This document shows positions 43,004 through 51,520 of a stretch of DNA of 64,000 nt, one piece after another (the stretch's first letter is position 1; the number at the start of each line of letters is the position of its first letter). The stretch is from Streptomyces cinnabarinus (GTDB taxonomy: Bacteria > Actinomycetota > Actinomycetes > Streptomycetales > Streptomycetaceae), in the NCBI RefSeq assembly GCF_027270315.1, contig NZ_CP114413.1:6386001-6450000 (forward strand). The letters run 5' to 3'. The position numbers were made by a program, and so were the translations under genes. Below the pieces are notes generated by a model, which saw only the letters and a list, made by a program, of their open reading frames with translations, made no database searches and was not told where the DNA came from.

Positions 43004-44098
43004 TCAGGAGGCGAGCCAGGCGGCGGTGTACGTGTCGATCTCGGCCTTGATGCGGGCCTTTCCGGGCTCGTCGAGGAAGGACGCGTCGACCGCGTTGTGC
43101 GCGAGTGCGGCGAGGCCACGCTCGTCCAGCTCCAGCAGGCGGGCGGCGACCGCGTACTCGTTGTTGAGGTCGGTGCCGAACATCGGCGGGTCGTCGGAGT
43201 TGACGGTGACCAGGACGCCGGCCCGGACGAACTCCCTTATGGGGTGCTCGTCGAGGGTGCGCACCGCGCGGGTGGCGATGTTGGAGGTCGGGCACACCTC
43301 CAGCGCGATCCGCCGCTCGGCGAGGTGCTCCAGGAGCTTCGGGTCCTGCGCGGAACTGGTGCCGTGCCCGATGCGCTCGGCGCCCAGATGCGTCAGGGCG
43401 TCCCACACCGTCTCCGGGCCGGTCGTCTCGCCCGCGTGCGGCACGGAGTGCAGGCCCGCGGCGATCGCGCGGTCGAAGTACGGCTTGAACTGCGGCCGCG
43501 GTACGCCGATCTCGGGGCCGCCGAGGCCGAACGACACCAGGCCCTGCGGGCGCAGCCGGTCGTCGGTCGCGAGCCGTACGGTCTCCTCCGCCGACTCCAG
43601 GCCCGCCTCGCCGGGGATGTCGAAGCACCAGCGCAGCACGGTCCCGAACTCGGCCTCGGCGGCCTTGCGGGCGTCCTCGATCGCGTCCATGAAGCCGCGC
43701 GCGTCGATACCGCGCCGGGTGGAGGAGAACGGGGTGATGGTCAGCTCCGCGTACCGCACCTGCTGCCGGGCCAGGTCGCGGGCCACCTCGTACGTCAGCA
43801 GGCGGACGTCCTCCGGAGTGCGGATCAGGTCCACGACGGACAGGTACACCTCGATGAAGTGGGCGAAGTCCGTGAAGGTGAAGTAGTCGGCCAGGGCCTC
43901 GGGGTCGGAGGGCACCCGGGAGTCGGGGTGGCGGGCGGCCAGCTCCGAGACGATGCGCGGGGAGGCGGAGCCGACGTGGTGGACGTGCAGTTCGGCCTTG
44001 GGCAGTCCGGCGATGAAGGCGTGCAGGTCGTGCGGGTCCTGCAGGTCCCGCAGGTCCTTCGGGGTGCCTGCGCTGCCGGCGGCGGTGTGGTCGGTCAA
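43004..44098 (-). CDS. Adenosine deaminase family protein, COG1816 (candidate 6-aminodeoxyfutalosine deaminase)
   Basis: A 364-residue amidohydrolase. His38 and His40 in AELHVHHVGSASP, VPHAGETTGPE, GHGTSSAQD and VTVNSDDPPMFGTDL give the metal ligands and catalytic residues. I recall streptomycete COG1816 proteins of this kind as deaminases of 6-aminodeoxyfutalosine in the futalosine menaquinone route; I cannot check this here, and adenosine is the alternative substrate. The start is TTG 44098, preceded by GGGGAGGA; longer readings contain only Pro/Arg-rich shadow. Confidence 0.82.
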   Translation of the reverse strand: MTDHTAAGSAGTPKDLRDLQDPHDLHAFIAGLPKAELHVHHVGSASPRIVSELAARHPDSRVPSDPEALADYFTFTDFAHFIEVYLSVVDLIRTPEDVRLLTYEVARDLARQQVRYAELTITPFSSTRRGIDARGFMDAIEDARKAAEAEFGTVLRWCFDIPGEAGLESAEETVRLATDDRLRPQGLVSFGLGGPEIGVPRPQFKPYFDRAIAAGLHSVPHAGETTGPETVWDALTHLGAERIGHGTSSAQDPKLLEHLAERRIALEVCPTSNIATRAVRTLDEHPIREFVRAGVLVTVNSDDPPMFGTDLNNEYAVAARLLELDERGLAALAHNAVDASFLDEPGKARIKAEIDTYTAAWLAS

Positions 44099-44250
44099 GG
44101 TTCCTCCCCGGGAACGGCGTCCTCCTGCCGGAGTGCGGCGGGACGCGGGTGATCGGCTGATCGGTGACTCCGGGATCATCGTAGGCCGGGGCCGCGTGCT
44201 CCGGTGCGGCGCCGTAGCATGACGGCACGTAGAGGGAGGGGGACCCGCGC

Positions 44251-44931
44251 ATGTCCGAGGACACGACGACGCCGGGTGCGCCGGGGAACTCCGGGGGCGG
44301 TTCGGAAGGGGCGGGCGGCTCGGTGCCCCGGGCGGAACCGGATCCTTGGGCGCCGCCGGAGGGGGCCGGGTACACCATGCCTTCCGGGGCGGCCGTGTGG
44401 CCGTCTCCCTCGGCGCCCGGTGCACCCTCCGTGCACGATCAGCAGACCGTGACGTCGATGCAGGGTCCCGGGGTGCCGGACGCGCAGCCGCCGGCCTGGT
44501 CCGCTCCGGTCAACCCCTTCGCGCCGCCCGCGGCTCCTCAGCCGTCCTACGGTGATCCCGTGCCGCCGCCGCCCATAGCCCCGGACGGGCCCGGGCAGGT
44601 TCCCTACGGCTACCCGGGGACGTACGGCTCTCCCGGTGGGTACGGCTACCCCGGCGGTGGTTACCCCTATGCCGGCATGCACCCCCTGCCCAGCAACGGC
44701 ATGGGTACGACCGGGCTGGTGCTCGGGATCATCTCGGCCGGGGTGTTCTGTCTGTGGCCGGTGGCGATCGTGCTCGGTGTGCTCGCGCTGATCTTCGGGT
44801 TGATCGGGCGGGGGAAGGCTCAGCGGGGCGAGGCCACGAATGGTGGGCAGGCGCTGGCCGGGACGATCTGTGGCGCGGCGGGGATCGTGCTCGGGTTCGC
44901 GATGCTGGCGTTCGTGATCGCCACGCGGTAG
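44251..44931 (+). CDS. DUF4190 membrane protein with Pro/Gly-rich head
   Basis: A 226-residue protein: 150 residues of Pro/Gly/Ser-rich, low-complexity sequence, then two membrane segments with NGMGTTGLVLGIIS and GGQALAGTICGAAGIVLGF, the DUF4190 signature. It is common in actinobacteria and of unknown function. ATG 44251 follows GGGAGGGGG. Confidence 0.85.
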   Translation: MSEDTTTPGAPGNSGGGSEGAGGSVPRAEPDPWAPPEGAGYTMPSGAAVWPSPSAPGAPSVHDQQTVTSMQGPGVPDAQPPAWSAPVNPFAPPAAPQPSYGDPVPPPPIAPDGPGQVPYGYPGTYGSPGGYGYPGGGYPYAGMHPLPSNGMGTTGLVLGIISAGVFCLWPVAIVLGVLALIFGLIGRGKAQRGEATNGGQALAGTICGAAGIVLGFAMLAFVIATR

Positions 44932-44973
44932 GGACCCCCGCCGTCGGCCCTCAAGGGGCCTCGTCCTCGAACT

Positions 44974-44986
44974 CCCCCAGAGGGGG
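44974..44986. terminator. Short C/G hairpin between convergent genes
   Basis: A 5-bp stem (ccccc-aga-ggggg) lies between the DUF4190 gene and the NADAR gene. It is weak, but it is the only structure between these two convergent genes. Confidence 0.3.
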
Positions 44987-45008
44987 TGCCCCAACGGGCG
45001 GAAAGCGG

Positions 45009-45563
45009 TTAGCCTCGCAGTTTCTCCCGTGCCTCCATCAGCGCGAAGCCCAGCAGGTTCGGTCCTCGCCAGCGCTGCGGGTCCATGGCTCCGTCGTCGT
45101 TCGCCGCGAGGCCGATGCCCCAGACCCGGTCCACGGGGCTCGCCTCGACCAGGACCCGGTTGCCGGTGCCGAGGAGGTACGTGCGCAGGGCCTCGTTGGA
45201 GGCGAACTTGTGGACGCTGCCCTCTACGACGATGTCGAACCGCTCGCGCGCCCAGGTCTCCTCGTCGAAGGCGCGTACCGAACGGCCCGCGTTCTTCGCC
45301 TGTGAGGGGTGCTCCGCCGCAAGGACCTGACGTTCGGCCTCGGGGTCGGCGAAGAGGCGGGCCTTTCCGGCCATCATCCAGTGCTCGGCCGTCGCGTACA
45401 CCACGCCGTCCACGGTGAACGGGGACGGCCACCACTGGCTCAGGCAACTCGCTCCGATGCGGCCGTCGGGTCTCGGCCGGTGCCCCCAGAAGTGCAGATA
45501 CTTGACAGGTGTCCCCGCGCGGACCTCCCTGACCAGGGCATCCCGAGAATCGATCTTTCCCAT
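45009..45563 (-). CDS. NADAR (YbiA-like) family protein
   Basis: A 184-residue NADAR domain protein: VKYLHFWGHRP, SQWWPSPFTVDGVVYATAEHWM and KFASNEALRTYLLGTG are the family's core. Members act as glycosidases removing ADP-ribose or hydrolysing ADP-ribosyl and riboflavin precursors. ATG 45563 (MGKIDSRDAL) is used; a start 10 codons earlier is possible. It diverges from the second aldehyde dehydrogenase. Confidence 0.88.
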   Translation of the reverse strand: MGKIDSRDALVREVRAGTPVKYLHFWGHRPRPDGRIGASCLSQWWPSPFTVDGVVYATAEHWMMAGKARLFADPEAERQVLAAEHPSQAKNAGRSVRAFDEETWARERFDIVVEGSVHKFASNEALRTYLLGTGNRVLVEASPVDRVWGIGLAANDDGAMDPQRWRGPNLLGFALMEAREKLRG

Positions 45564-45635
45564 GCACGCGAGTGTGGCACGCACCACTGACACACCGTCC
45601 TGGCTTTTTCCCGTTCACTCGACACCTGGTCGACA

Positions 45636-45671
45636 GATTCCGTCGCGTAACCAAAAGGCAACAACGGAATC
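45636..45671. promoter_or_regulatory. Inverted repeat upstream of aldehyde dehydrogenase copy 2
   Basis: GATTCCGT (45636-45643) and its complement ACGGAATC (45664-45671) lie 20 bp apart, two helical turns and a bit centre to centre. The right arm ends 2 bp before the -35 element, a fitting place for an activator or repressor. Confidence 0.45.
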
Positions 45672-45673
45672 AC

Positions 45674-45702
45674 TTGTTGGAGTCCTCTTGCTCTGTCAGG
45701 AT
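45674..45702 (+). promoter_or_regulatory. Promoter of aldehyde dehydrogenase copy 2
   Basis: TTGTTG at 45674-45679 and CAGGAT at 45697-45702 with a 17-bp spacer form a good housekeeping promoter. The start codon is about 66 bp past the expected transcription start. Confidence 0.55.
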
Positions 45703-45774
45703 CGGCACTCAAATCGAGCTGGAGCTACGCCACCCGCCCCCGTGGACAGCGGGGCGAAGGCGGAGGAGAGCGAC

Positions 45775-47301
45775 ATGCACAACCCGGGCAACACCATCCC
45801 GGAACGATTCCCCGCGCGTGAGCGCTTCGCCGCCGGTGCGCAGTACATCGCGGGCCGCTACACCCAGGGCACCTCCGGCCGCACCCACGCGGTCGTCGAC
45901 CCGGCCACCGGGGAGGAGGTACTCGACTACGAGCTGGCCGGCGCCGCGGATGTGGACGCCGCCGTCGCCGCCGCCTGCGCGGCCTTCCCCGCCTGGTCCG
46001 GGGCCACCCCGGGCGAGCGCTCCGACGCGCTGCACAAGCTGGCCGCCGTCCTCGCCGAGCGTGCCGAGGAGTTCGCCCGCGCCGAGTCCCTCCAGTGCGG
46101 CAAGCCGCTGAAGCTGACCCGCGAGTTCGATGTGCCCGGGACCATTGACAACACCGCCTTCTTCGCGGGTGCCGCCCGGCATCTCCAGGGGCAGTCGGCG
46201 GGGGAGTACTCCGGGGACCACACGTCGTATGTGCGGCGTGAGCCCATCGGTGTCGTCGGGTCCATCGCTCCGTGGAACTACCCGCTCCAGATGGCCGCCT
46301 GGAAGATCCTTCCGGCCATCGCCGCGGGCAACACCATCGTGCTCAAGCCCGCCGAGCTGACCCCGCTGACCTCACTGCTGTTCGCCGAGGCGTGCACCGA
46401 GGCCGGGCTTCCCGACGGTGTCGTCAACATCGTCACCGGGACGGGGAAGGAGGCGGGCGAGCACCTCGTCGGCCACCCGGACGTCGCCATGACCTCCTTC
46501 ACCGGGTCCACCGCGGTCGGCAAGCGGGTCGCCGAGATCGCCACGGCCACCGTGAAGCGGATCCACCTGGAGCTCGGCGGCAAGGCACCTTTCGTGGTCT
46601 TCGACGACGCCGATCTGGAGGCCGCCGCCAACGGAGCTGTCGCGGGCGCTCTCATCAACACCGGGCAGGACTGCACGGCAGCTACGCGCGCGTACGTGCA
46701 GCGGCCGTTGTACGAGGCGTTCGTGGAGCGGACCGCCGCGCTGATGGAGAGCGTGCGGCTCGGTGATCCCTTCGTCGCCGGGACCGACCTCGGTCCGCTC
46801 ATCTCCCATGCGCAGCGGGACCGGGTCGCCGGGTTCGTCGAGCGTGCGCGGGCCTACGCGCGCGTGGTCACCGGTGGGGAGATCCCCGAAGGCAAGGGTG
46901 CCTACTACCGGCCGACCCTCGTCGCCGACGCGGCCCAGGACAGCGAGATCGTGCAGTCCGAGATCTTCGGTCCCGTCCTCGTCGTCCTGCCCTTCGACTC
47001 CGACGACGAGGGGCTCGCGCTCGCCAATGACACGCCCTACGGGCTGGCCGCCTCCGCCTGGAGCCGGGACGTCTACCGGGCCAACCGCGCCACCCGCGAG
47101 ATCAAGGCGGGCTGTGTGTGGGTGAACGACCACATCCCGATCATCAGCGAGATGCCGCACGGCGGCTACAAGGCGTCCGGCTTCGGCAAGGACATGTCAA
47201 CCTACTCCTTCGAGGAGTACACGCAGATCAAGCACGTCATGTTCGACAACACCGCGGTCGCCAGGAAGGACTGGCACCGCACGATCTTCGGGGACCGTTA
47301 G
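45775..47301 (+). CDS. Gamma-aminobutyraldehyde dehydrogenase (copy 2)
   Basis: A 508-residue aldehyde dehydrogenase: IAPWNYPLQMAAWKILPAIA, HLELGGKAPFVVF and the catalytic Cys in NTGQDCTAATRAY. It is close to copy 1, with a longer N-terminus and an extra C-terminal tail (VARKDWHRTIFGDR). ATG 45775 has GGAGGAG 7 bp upstream. It leads an operon with PotD, PotA, PotB, PotC and the FAD oxidase, so it should oxidise the aldehyde released from imported polyamines. Confidence 0.9.
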   Translation: MHNPGNTIPERFPARERFAAGAQYIAGRYTQGTSGRTHAVVDPATGEEVLDYELAGAADVDAAVAAACAAFPAWSGATPGERSDALHKLAAVLAERAEEFARAESLQCGKPLKLTREFDVPGTIDNTAFFAGAARHLQGQSAGEYSGDHTSYVRREPIGVVGSIAPWNYPLQMAAWKILPAIAAGNTIVLKPAELTPLTSLLFAEACTEAGLPDGVVNIVTGTGKEAGEHLVGHPDVAMTSFTGSTAVGKRVAEIATATVKRIHLELGGKAPFVVFDDADLEAAANGAVAGALINTGQDCTAATRAYVQRPLYEAFVERTAALMESVRLGDPFVAGTDLGPLISHAQRDRVAGFVERARAYARVVTGGEIPEGKGAYYRPTLVADAAQDSEIVQSEIFGPVLVVLPFDSDDEGLALANDTPYGLAASAWSRDVYRANRATREIKAGCVWVNDHIPIISEMPHGGYKASGFGKDMSTYSFEEYTQIKHVMFDNTAVARKDWHRTIFGDR

Positions 47302-47356
47302 CCGAACCAGGCTGCCCGACCAGCGGCCGACGAACACCGGAAAGGGCACCACGCGC

Positions 47357-48604
47357 ATGGAGCAGTTCGAGCCCGACCGCCTCTCCCCGGCCCAAGTGGC
47401 CGCCATGCGGCGCAGCCTCCGCAACGGCAGGGCGTCTCTCAGCCGCCGTTCGATGCTGCGCGCGTCCGCCGGCGGCGCACTCGCGGTCGGCGGTCTGGGA
47501 ACGCTGAGCGCCTGCGGCATCCCGGCCGCGGGCAAGACCGAGGGCGGACAGTCCTCGGACGACCGCTCGGCCAAGGAGAAGACCGTCAGCTTCTCCAACT
47601 GGACCGAGTACATGGACGTCGACGAGAGCGGGAAGCACCACCCCACGCTCGACGCGTTCAACGAGCGGACCGGCATCAAGGTCAAGTACACCGAGGACAT
47701 CAACGACAACGTCGAGTTCTTCGGCAAGATCAAGCCGCAGCTGGCGGCCGGCCAGGACACCGGGCGCGACCTCATCTGTGTCACCGACTGGCTCGCCGCC
47801 CGGCTGATCCGTCTCGGCTGGGTCCAGAAACTGGACCCGTCCAACCTGCCGAACGCCTACGCCAACCTGTCCCCGCAGTTCCGCTCCCCGGACTGGGACC
47901 CGGGCCGCGCGTACTCCTATGTCTGGCAGGGCATTTCGACCGTCATCGCCTACAACAAGAAGGCGCTGGACGGCGTCGAGGTGAAGACGCTCTCCGATCT
48001 GCTGGACAACCCCAAGCTCAAGGGCCGGGTCGGGTTCCTGTCCGAGATGCGCGACAGCGTCGGCATGACCCTGCTCGACATGGGCAAGGACCCGGGCGAC
48101 TTCACCGACGACGACTTCGACGCGGCCATCGCGCGGATGCAGAAGGCCGTCGACAAGGGCCAGATCCGCCGCTTCACCGGCAACGACTACACCGCCGACC
48201 TGTCCAGCGGTGACTTCGCCGCCTGTGTCGCCTGGGCCGGAGACGTCGTCCAGCTCAAGGCGGACAGCCCGGACATCGACTTCATCATCCCGGACAGCGG
48301 ATACATGACGTCGACCGACAACCTGCTGGTCCCCAACAAGGCCCGGCACAAGACCAACGCCGAACGGCTCATCGACTACTACTTCGAGCCGCAGGCGGCC
48401 GCCGAACTCGCCGCGTACATCAACTTCGTGTGTCCCGTCGAAGGGGCCAAGGAGGAGCTGGCGAAGATCGACGAGGACGCGGCGAACAACCCGCTGATCA
48501 TCCCGGACAAGGCCATGGCCGCGAAGTCCCGCGCCTTCCGCTCGCTGAGCTCGAAGGAAGAGACCGCATTTGAAACGAAGTTCGCGAAGCTGACGGGGGC
48601 GTGA
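47357..48604 (+). CDS. potD: Polyamine ABC transporter substrate-binding protein
   Basis: A 415-residue lipoprotein with a twin-arginine type signal (SRRSMLRASAGG), lipobox LSAC, and a PotD fold (VSFSNWTEYMDVDESG, RRFTGNDYTADLSSGDF, DSPDIDFIIPDSGYM). It binds putrescine or spermidine outside the membrane for the PotABC pump encoded next. The stop overlaps the potA start. Paralogue of the orphan copy at 38.9 kb. Confidence 0.92.
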   Translation: MEQFEPDRLSPAQVAAMRRSLRNGRASLSRRSMLRASAGGALAVGGLGTLSACGIPAAGKTEGGQSSDDRSAKEKTVSFSNWTEYMDVDESGKHHPTLDAFNERTGIKVKYTEDINDNVEFFGKIKPQLAAGQDTGRDLICVTDWLAARLIRLGWVQKLDPSNLPNAYANLSPQFRSPDWDPGRAYSYVWQGISTVIAYNKKALDGVEVKTLSDLLDNPKLKGRVGFLSEMRDSVGMTLLDMGKDPGDFTDDDFDAAIARMQKAVDKGQIRRFTGNDYTADLSSGDFAACVAWAGDVVQLKADSPDIDFIIPDSGYMTSTDNLLVPNKARHKTNAERLIDYYFEPQAAAELAAYINFVCPVEGAKEELAKIDEDAANNPLIIPDKAMAAKSRAFRSLSSKEETAFETKFAKLTGA

Positions 48605-49758
48605 CCGACGTGACGAACCAGAACGACAACACCGGCGACGTCCGCCTCACGGGCATCAGCAAGACCTACGGCGACTTCACCGCCGTACACCCGCTGGACC
48701 TGACCGTGCCGCAGGGCTCCTTCTTCGCCCTGCTCGGCGCGTCCGGCTGCGGCAAGACGACAACACTGCGCATGATCGCGGGACTTGAGGAGCCGACCGC
48801 CGGCACCGTCTTCCTCGGCGACCAGGACGTCACCCGGCTGCCGCCCTACAAGCGGCCGGTGAACACCGTCTTCCAGTCCTATGCCCTCTTCCCGCACCTC
48901 GACATCTTCGAGAACGTCGCCTTCGGCCTGCGCCGACGCGGCATCAAGAGCGTGAAGAAGCAGGTCGAGGAGATGCTGGAGCTGGTCCAGCTCGGCGAGC
49001 AGGCCCGCAAGAAGCCGCACCAGCTCTCCGGCGGCCAGCAGCAGCGGGTCGCCGTCGCCCGCGCGCTGATCAACACCCCCAAGGTGCTGCTGCTCGACGA
49101 GCCGCTCGGCGCCCTCGACCTCAAGCTGCGCCGCCAGATGCAGCTGGAGCTCAAGCGGATCCAGACCGAGGTCGGCATCACCTTCGTGCATGTCACGCAC
49201 GACCAGGAGGAGGCCATGACCATGGCCGACACGGTCGCCGTGATGAACGCGGGCCGGGTCGAGCAGCTCGGCGCCCCCGCCGACCTGTACGAGAACCCGC
49301 GGACCACCTTCGTCGCCAACTTCCTCGGCACCTCCAACCTCATCGAGGCCGAGGTCGACACCAAGAGCGGCGACGAGATCGTCGTCAAGGCCGGTGGCGG
49401 CAAGCTCTCGCTGCCTTCGCAGCGCTGCTCGGCGCCCACCACGACCGGCGGCAAGGTACTGGTCGGGGTGCGCCCGGAGAAGATCTCCCTCGCGCACGCG
49501 GACGACGCCGGCGAGATCCCGGAGGGCCGCAACCGCGTCACCGGCAAGATCGCCGACGCCTCCTTCATCGGTGTCTCCACGCAGTACGTCATCGACAGCC
49601 CCGTCTGCCCCGAGCTCGCGGTCTACGTCCAGAACGTCGACCGGGACGCCCGGCTGGTGCCCGGCGCCGATGTCGTCCTGCACTGGAACCCGGCGCACAC
49701 CTTCGGCCTGGACGCCGCCCAGGACATCGACGCGGGCATCCAGGAAGAGGCGGTCTGA
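48601..49758 (+). CDS. potA: Polyamine ABC transporter ATPase
   Basis: A 385-residue ATPase: GASGCGKTTTLRMIAGL, Q-loop FQSYALFPHLDI, signature LSGGQQQRVAVARAL, Walker B VLLLDEPLGALD, and a C-terminal TOBE region. GTG 48601 overlaps the potD stop and the end overlaps potB, so the operon is tightly coupled. Confidence 0.93.
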   Translation: MTDVTNQNDNTGDVRLTGISKTYGDFTAVHPLDLTVPQGSFFALLGASGCGKTTTLRMIAGLEEPTAGTVFLGDQDVTRLPPYKRPVNTVFQSYALFPHLDIFENVAFGLRRRGIKSVKKQVEEMLELVQLGEQARKKPHQLSGGQQQRVAVARALINTPKVLLLDEPLGALDLKLRRQMQLELKRIQTEVGITFVHVTHDQEEAMTMADTVAVMNAGRVEQLGAPADLYENPRTTFVANFLGTSNLIEAEVDTKSGDEIVVKAGGGKLSLPSQRCSAPTTTGGKVLVGVRPEKISLAHADDAGEIPEGRNRVTGKIADASFIGVSTQYVIDSPVCPELAVYVQNVDRDARLVPGADVVLHWNPAHTFGLDAAQDIDAGIQEEAV

Positions 49759-50684
49759 TGGCGACGGTCACCGAGGCGCCGCCCGTGGCGCCGGCCCCCG
49801 AGAAGGCGAAGCCCCCGCGCAAGCGGGGCCGCTGGACGCCGTACCTCCTGCTGCTGCCCGGACTCGCCTGGCTGCTGGTGTTCTTCGCGCTGCCGATGGT
49901 CTACCAGGCCTCCACCTCGGTGCAGACCGGCTCGCTGGAGGAGGGCTACGAGGTCACCTGGCACTTCGCCACGTACTGGGACGCGCTGACCGAGTACTAC
50001 CCGCAGTTCCTGCGGTCGGTTCTGTACGCCGGTTCCGCGACGATCCTGTGTCTGCTGCTGGGCTATCCGCTGGCGTATCTGATCGCCTTCCGGGCCGGCC
50101 GCTGGCGGAACCTGATCATGATCCTGGTGATCGCCCCGTTCTTCACCAGCTTCCTGATCCGCACACTCGCCTGGAAGACGATCCTCGCGGACGGCGGCCC
50201 GGTCGTCGGCGCGCTCAACTCGCTGCACGTCCTCGACGTCACCAGCTGGCTCGGCATGACCGCCGGGGACCGGGTGCTGGCCACCCCGCTCGCGGTCGTC
50301 TGCGGTCTGACGTACAACTTCCTGCCGTTCATGATCCTGCCGCTCTACACCTCGCTGGAGCGTATCGACGGCCGGCTGCACGAGGCCGCGAACGACTTGT
50401 ACGCCAAGCCGAGCACGACCTTCAGGAAGGTCACCTTCCCGCTGTCGATGCCCGGTGTCGTCTCCGGGACACTGCTCACCTTCATCCCGGCCGCCGGTGA
50501 CTACGTCAACGCCGATCTGCTCGGCTCCACCGACACCCGGATGATCGGCAATGTCATCCAGTCGCAGTTCCTCAGGATTCTCGACTATCCGACGGCGGCG
50601 GCGCTCTCCTTCATCCTGATGTTCGCGATCCTCATCATGGTCACGCTCTACATCCGCAAGTCGGGGACGGAGGATCTGGTTTAA
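49758..50684 (+). CDS. potB: Polyamine ABC transporter permease
   Basis: A 308-residue permease with six membrane segments; the N-terminal 28 residues are a Pro/Lys-rich cytoplasmic head. The EAA-type loop reads LHEAANDLYAKPSTTFRKVT. It pairs with PotC to form the channel. ATG 49758 overlaps the potA stop. Confidence 0.92.
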   Translation: MATVTEAPPVAPAPEKAKPPRKRGRWTPYLLLLPGLAWLLVFFALPMVYQASTSVQTGSLEEGYEVTWHFATYWDALTEYYPQFLRSVLYAGSATILCLLLGYPLAYLIAFRAGRWRNLIMILVIAPFFTSFLIRTLAWKTILADGGPVVGALNSLHVLDVTSWLGMTAGDRVLATPLAVVCGLTYNFLPFMILPLYTSLERIDGRLHEAANDLYAKPSTTFRKVTFPLSMPGVVSGTLLTFIPAAGDYVNADLLGSTDTRMIGNVIQSQFLRILDYPTAAALSFILMFAILIMVTLYIRKSGTEDLV

Positions 50685-51485
50685 ATGGCCTTCGTCAACT
50701 GGCTCAAGCGTCATTTCGTCGTCATCGCGGGCCTTATCACGCTCGGATATCTGCTGCTGCCCAATGTCGTCGTGACGGTGTTCTCCTTCAACAACCCGAA
50801 GGGGCGCTTCAACTACGCGTGGCAGGAGTTCTCCACCGAGGCCTGGACCGATCCCTGCGGGGTCTCGGGGCTGTGCGACTCGCTGACCCTCAGCCTCCAG
50901 ATCGCCCTCTGGTCGACGCTGGGCGCCACCGTGCTCGGCGCGATGATCGCCTTCGCCCTGGTCCGCTACCGGTTCCGGGCGCGCGGCGCGGTCAACTCGC
51001 TGATCTTCATGCCGATGGCGATGCCCGAGGTCGTCATGGCCGCCTCGCTGCTCACCCTGTTCCTCAACATGGGTGTCCAGCTGGGCTTCTGGACGATTCT
51101 CATCGCCCACATCATGTTCTGCCTCAGCTTCGTCGTGACGGCCGTCAAGGCGCGCGTCATGTCGATGGACCCGAGGCTGGAGCAGGCCGCGCAGGACCTC
51201 TACGCCGGCCCCTTCCAGACCTTCGTCAGGGTCACCCTGCCGATCGCGGCACCCGGAATCGCCGCGGGCGCGCTGCTCGCCTTCGCGCTCTCCTTCGACG
51301 ATTTCATCATCACCAACTTCAACGCGGGCTCGACCGTCACCTTCCCCATGTTCGTCTGGGGCTCGGCCCAGCGCGGCACGCCCGTCCAGATCAATGTCAT
51401 CGGTACGGCCATGTTCCTGATCGCCGTACTGCTGGTCCTGACCTCCATGGTCATCAGCAACCGCCGTAACAAGCAAAAGGCATAG
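50685..51485 (+). CDS. potC: Polyamine ABC transporter permease
   Basis: A 266-residue permease with six membrane segments and the EAA-type loop LEQAAQDLYAGPFQTFVRVT. It begins at the base after the potB stop (TAAATG) and completes the PotABCD set. Confidence 0.92.
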   Translation: MAFVNWLKRHFVVIAGLITLGYLLLPNVVVTVFSFNNPKGRFNYAWQEFSTEAWTDPCGVSGLCDSLTLSLQIALWSTLGATVLGAMIAFALVRYRFRARGAVNSLIFMPMAMPEVVMAASLLTLFLNMGVQLGFWTILIAHIMFCLSFVVTAVKARVMSMDPRLEQAAQDLYAGPFQTFVRVTLPIAAPGIAAGALLAFALSFDDFIITNFNAGSTVTFPMFVWGSAQRGTPVQINVIGTAMFLIAVLLVLTSMVISNRRNKQKA

Positions 51486-51520
51486 CCCTTTTCGAACACC
51501 CTCTGTAGGGAGTTGAAATC

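Noticed and set aside
42267..44378. A 703-codon open frame on the minus strand spanning the deaminase and GDPD genes
   Set aside because: Only its last 242 residues match a family (GDPD). The rest is Arg/Pro/Gly-rich shadow of the deaminase gene.
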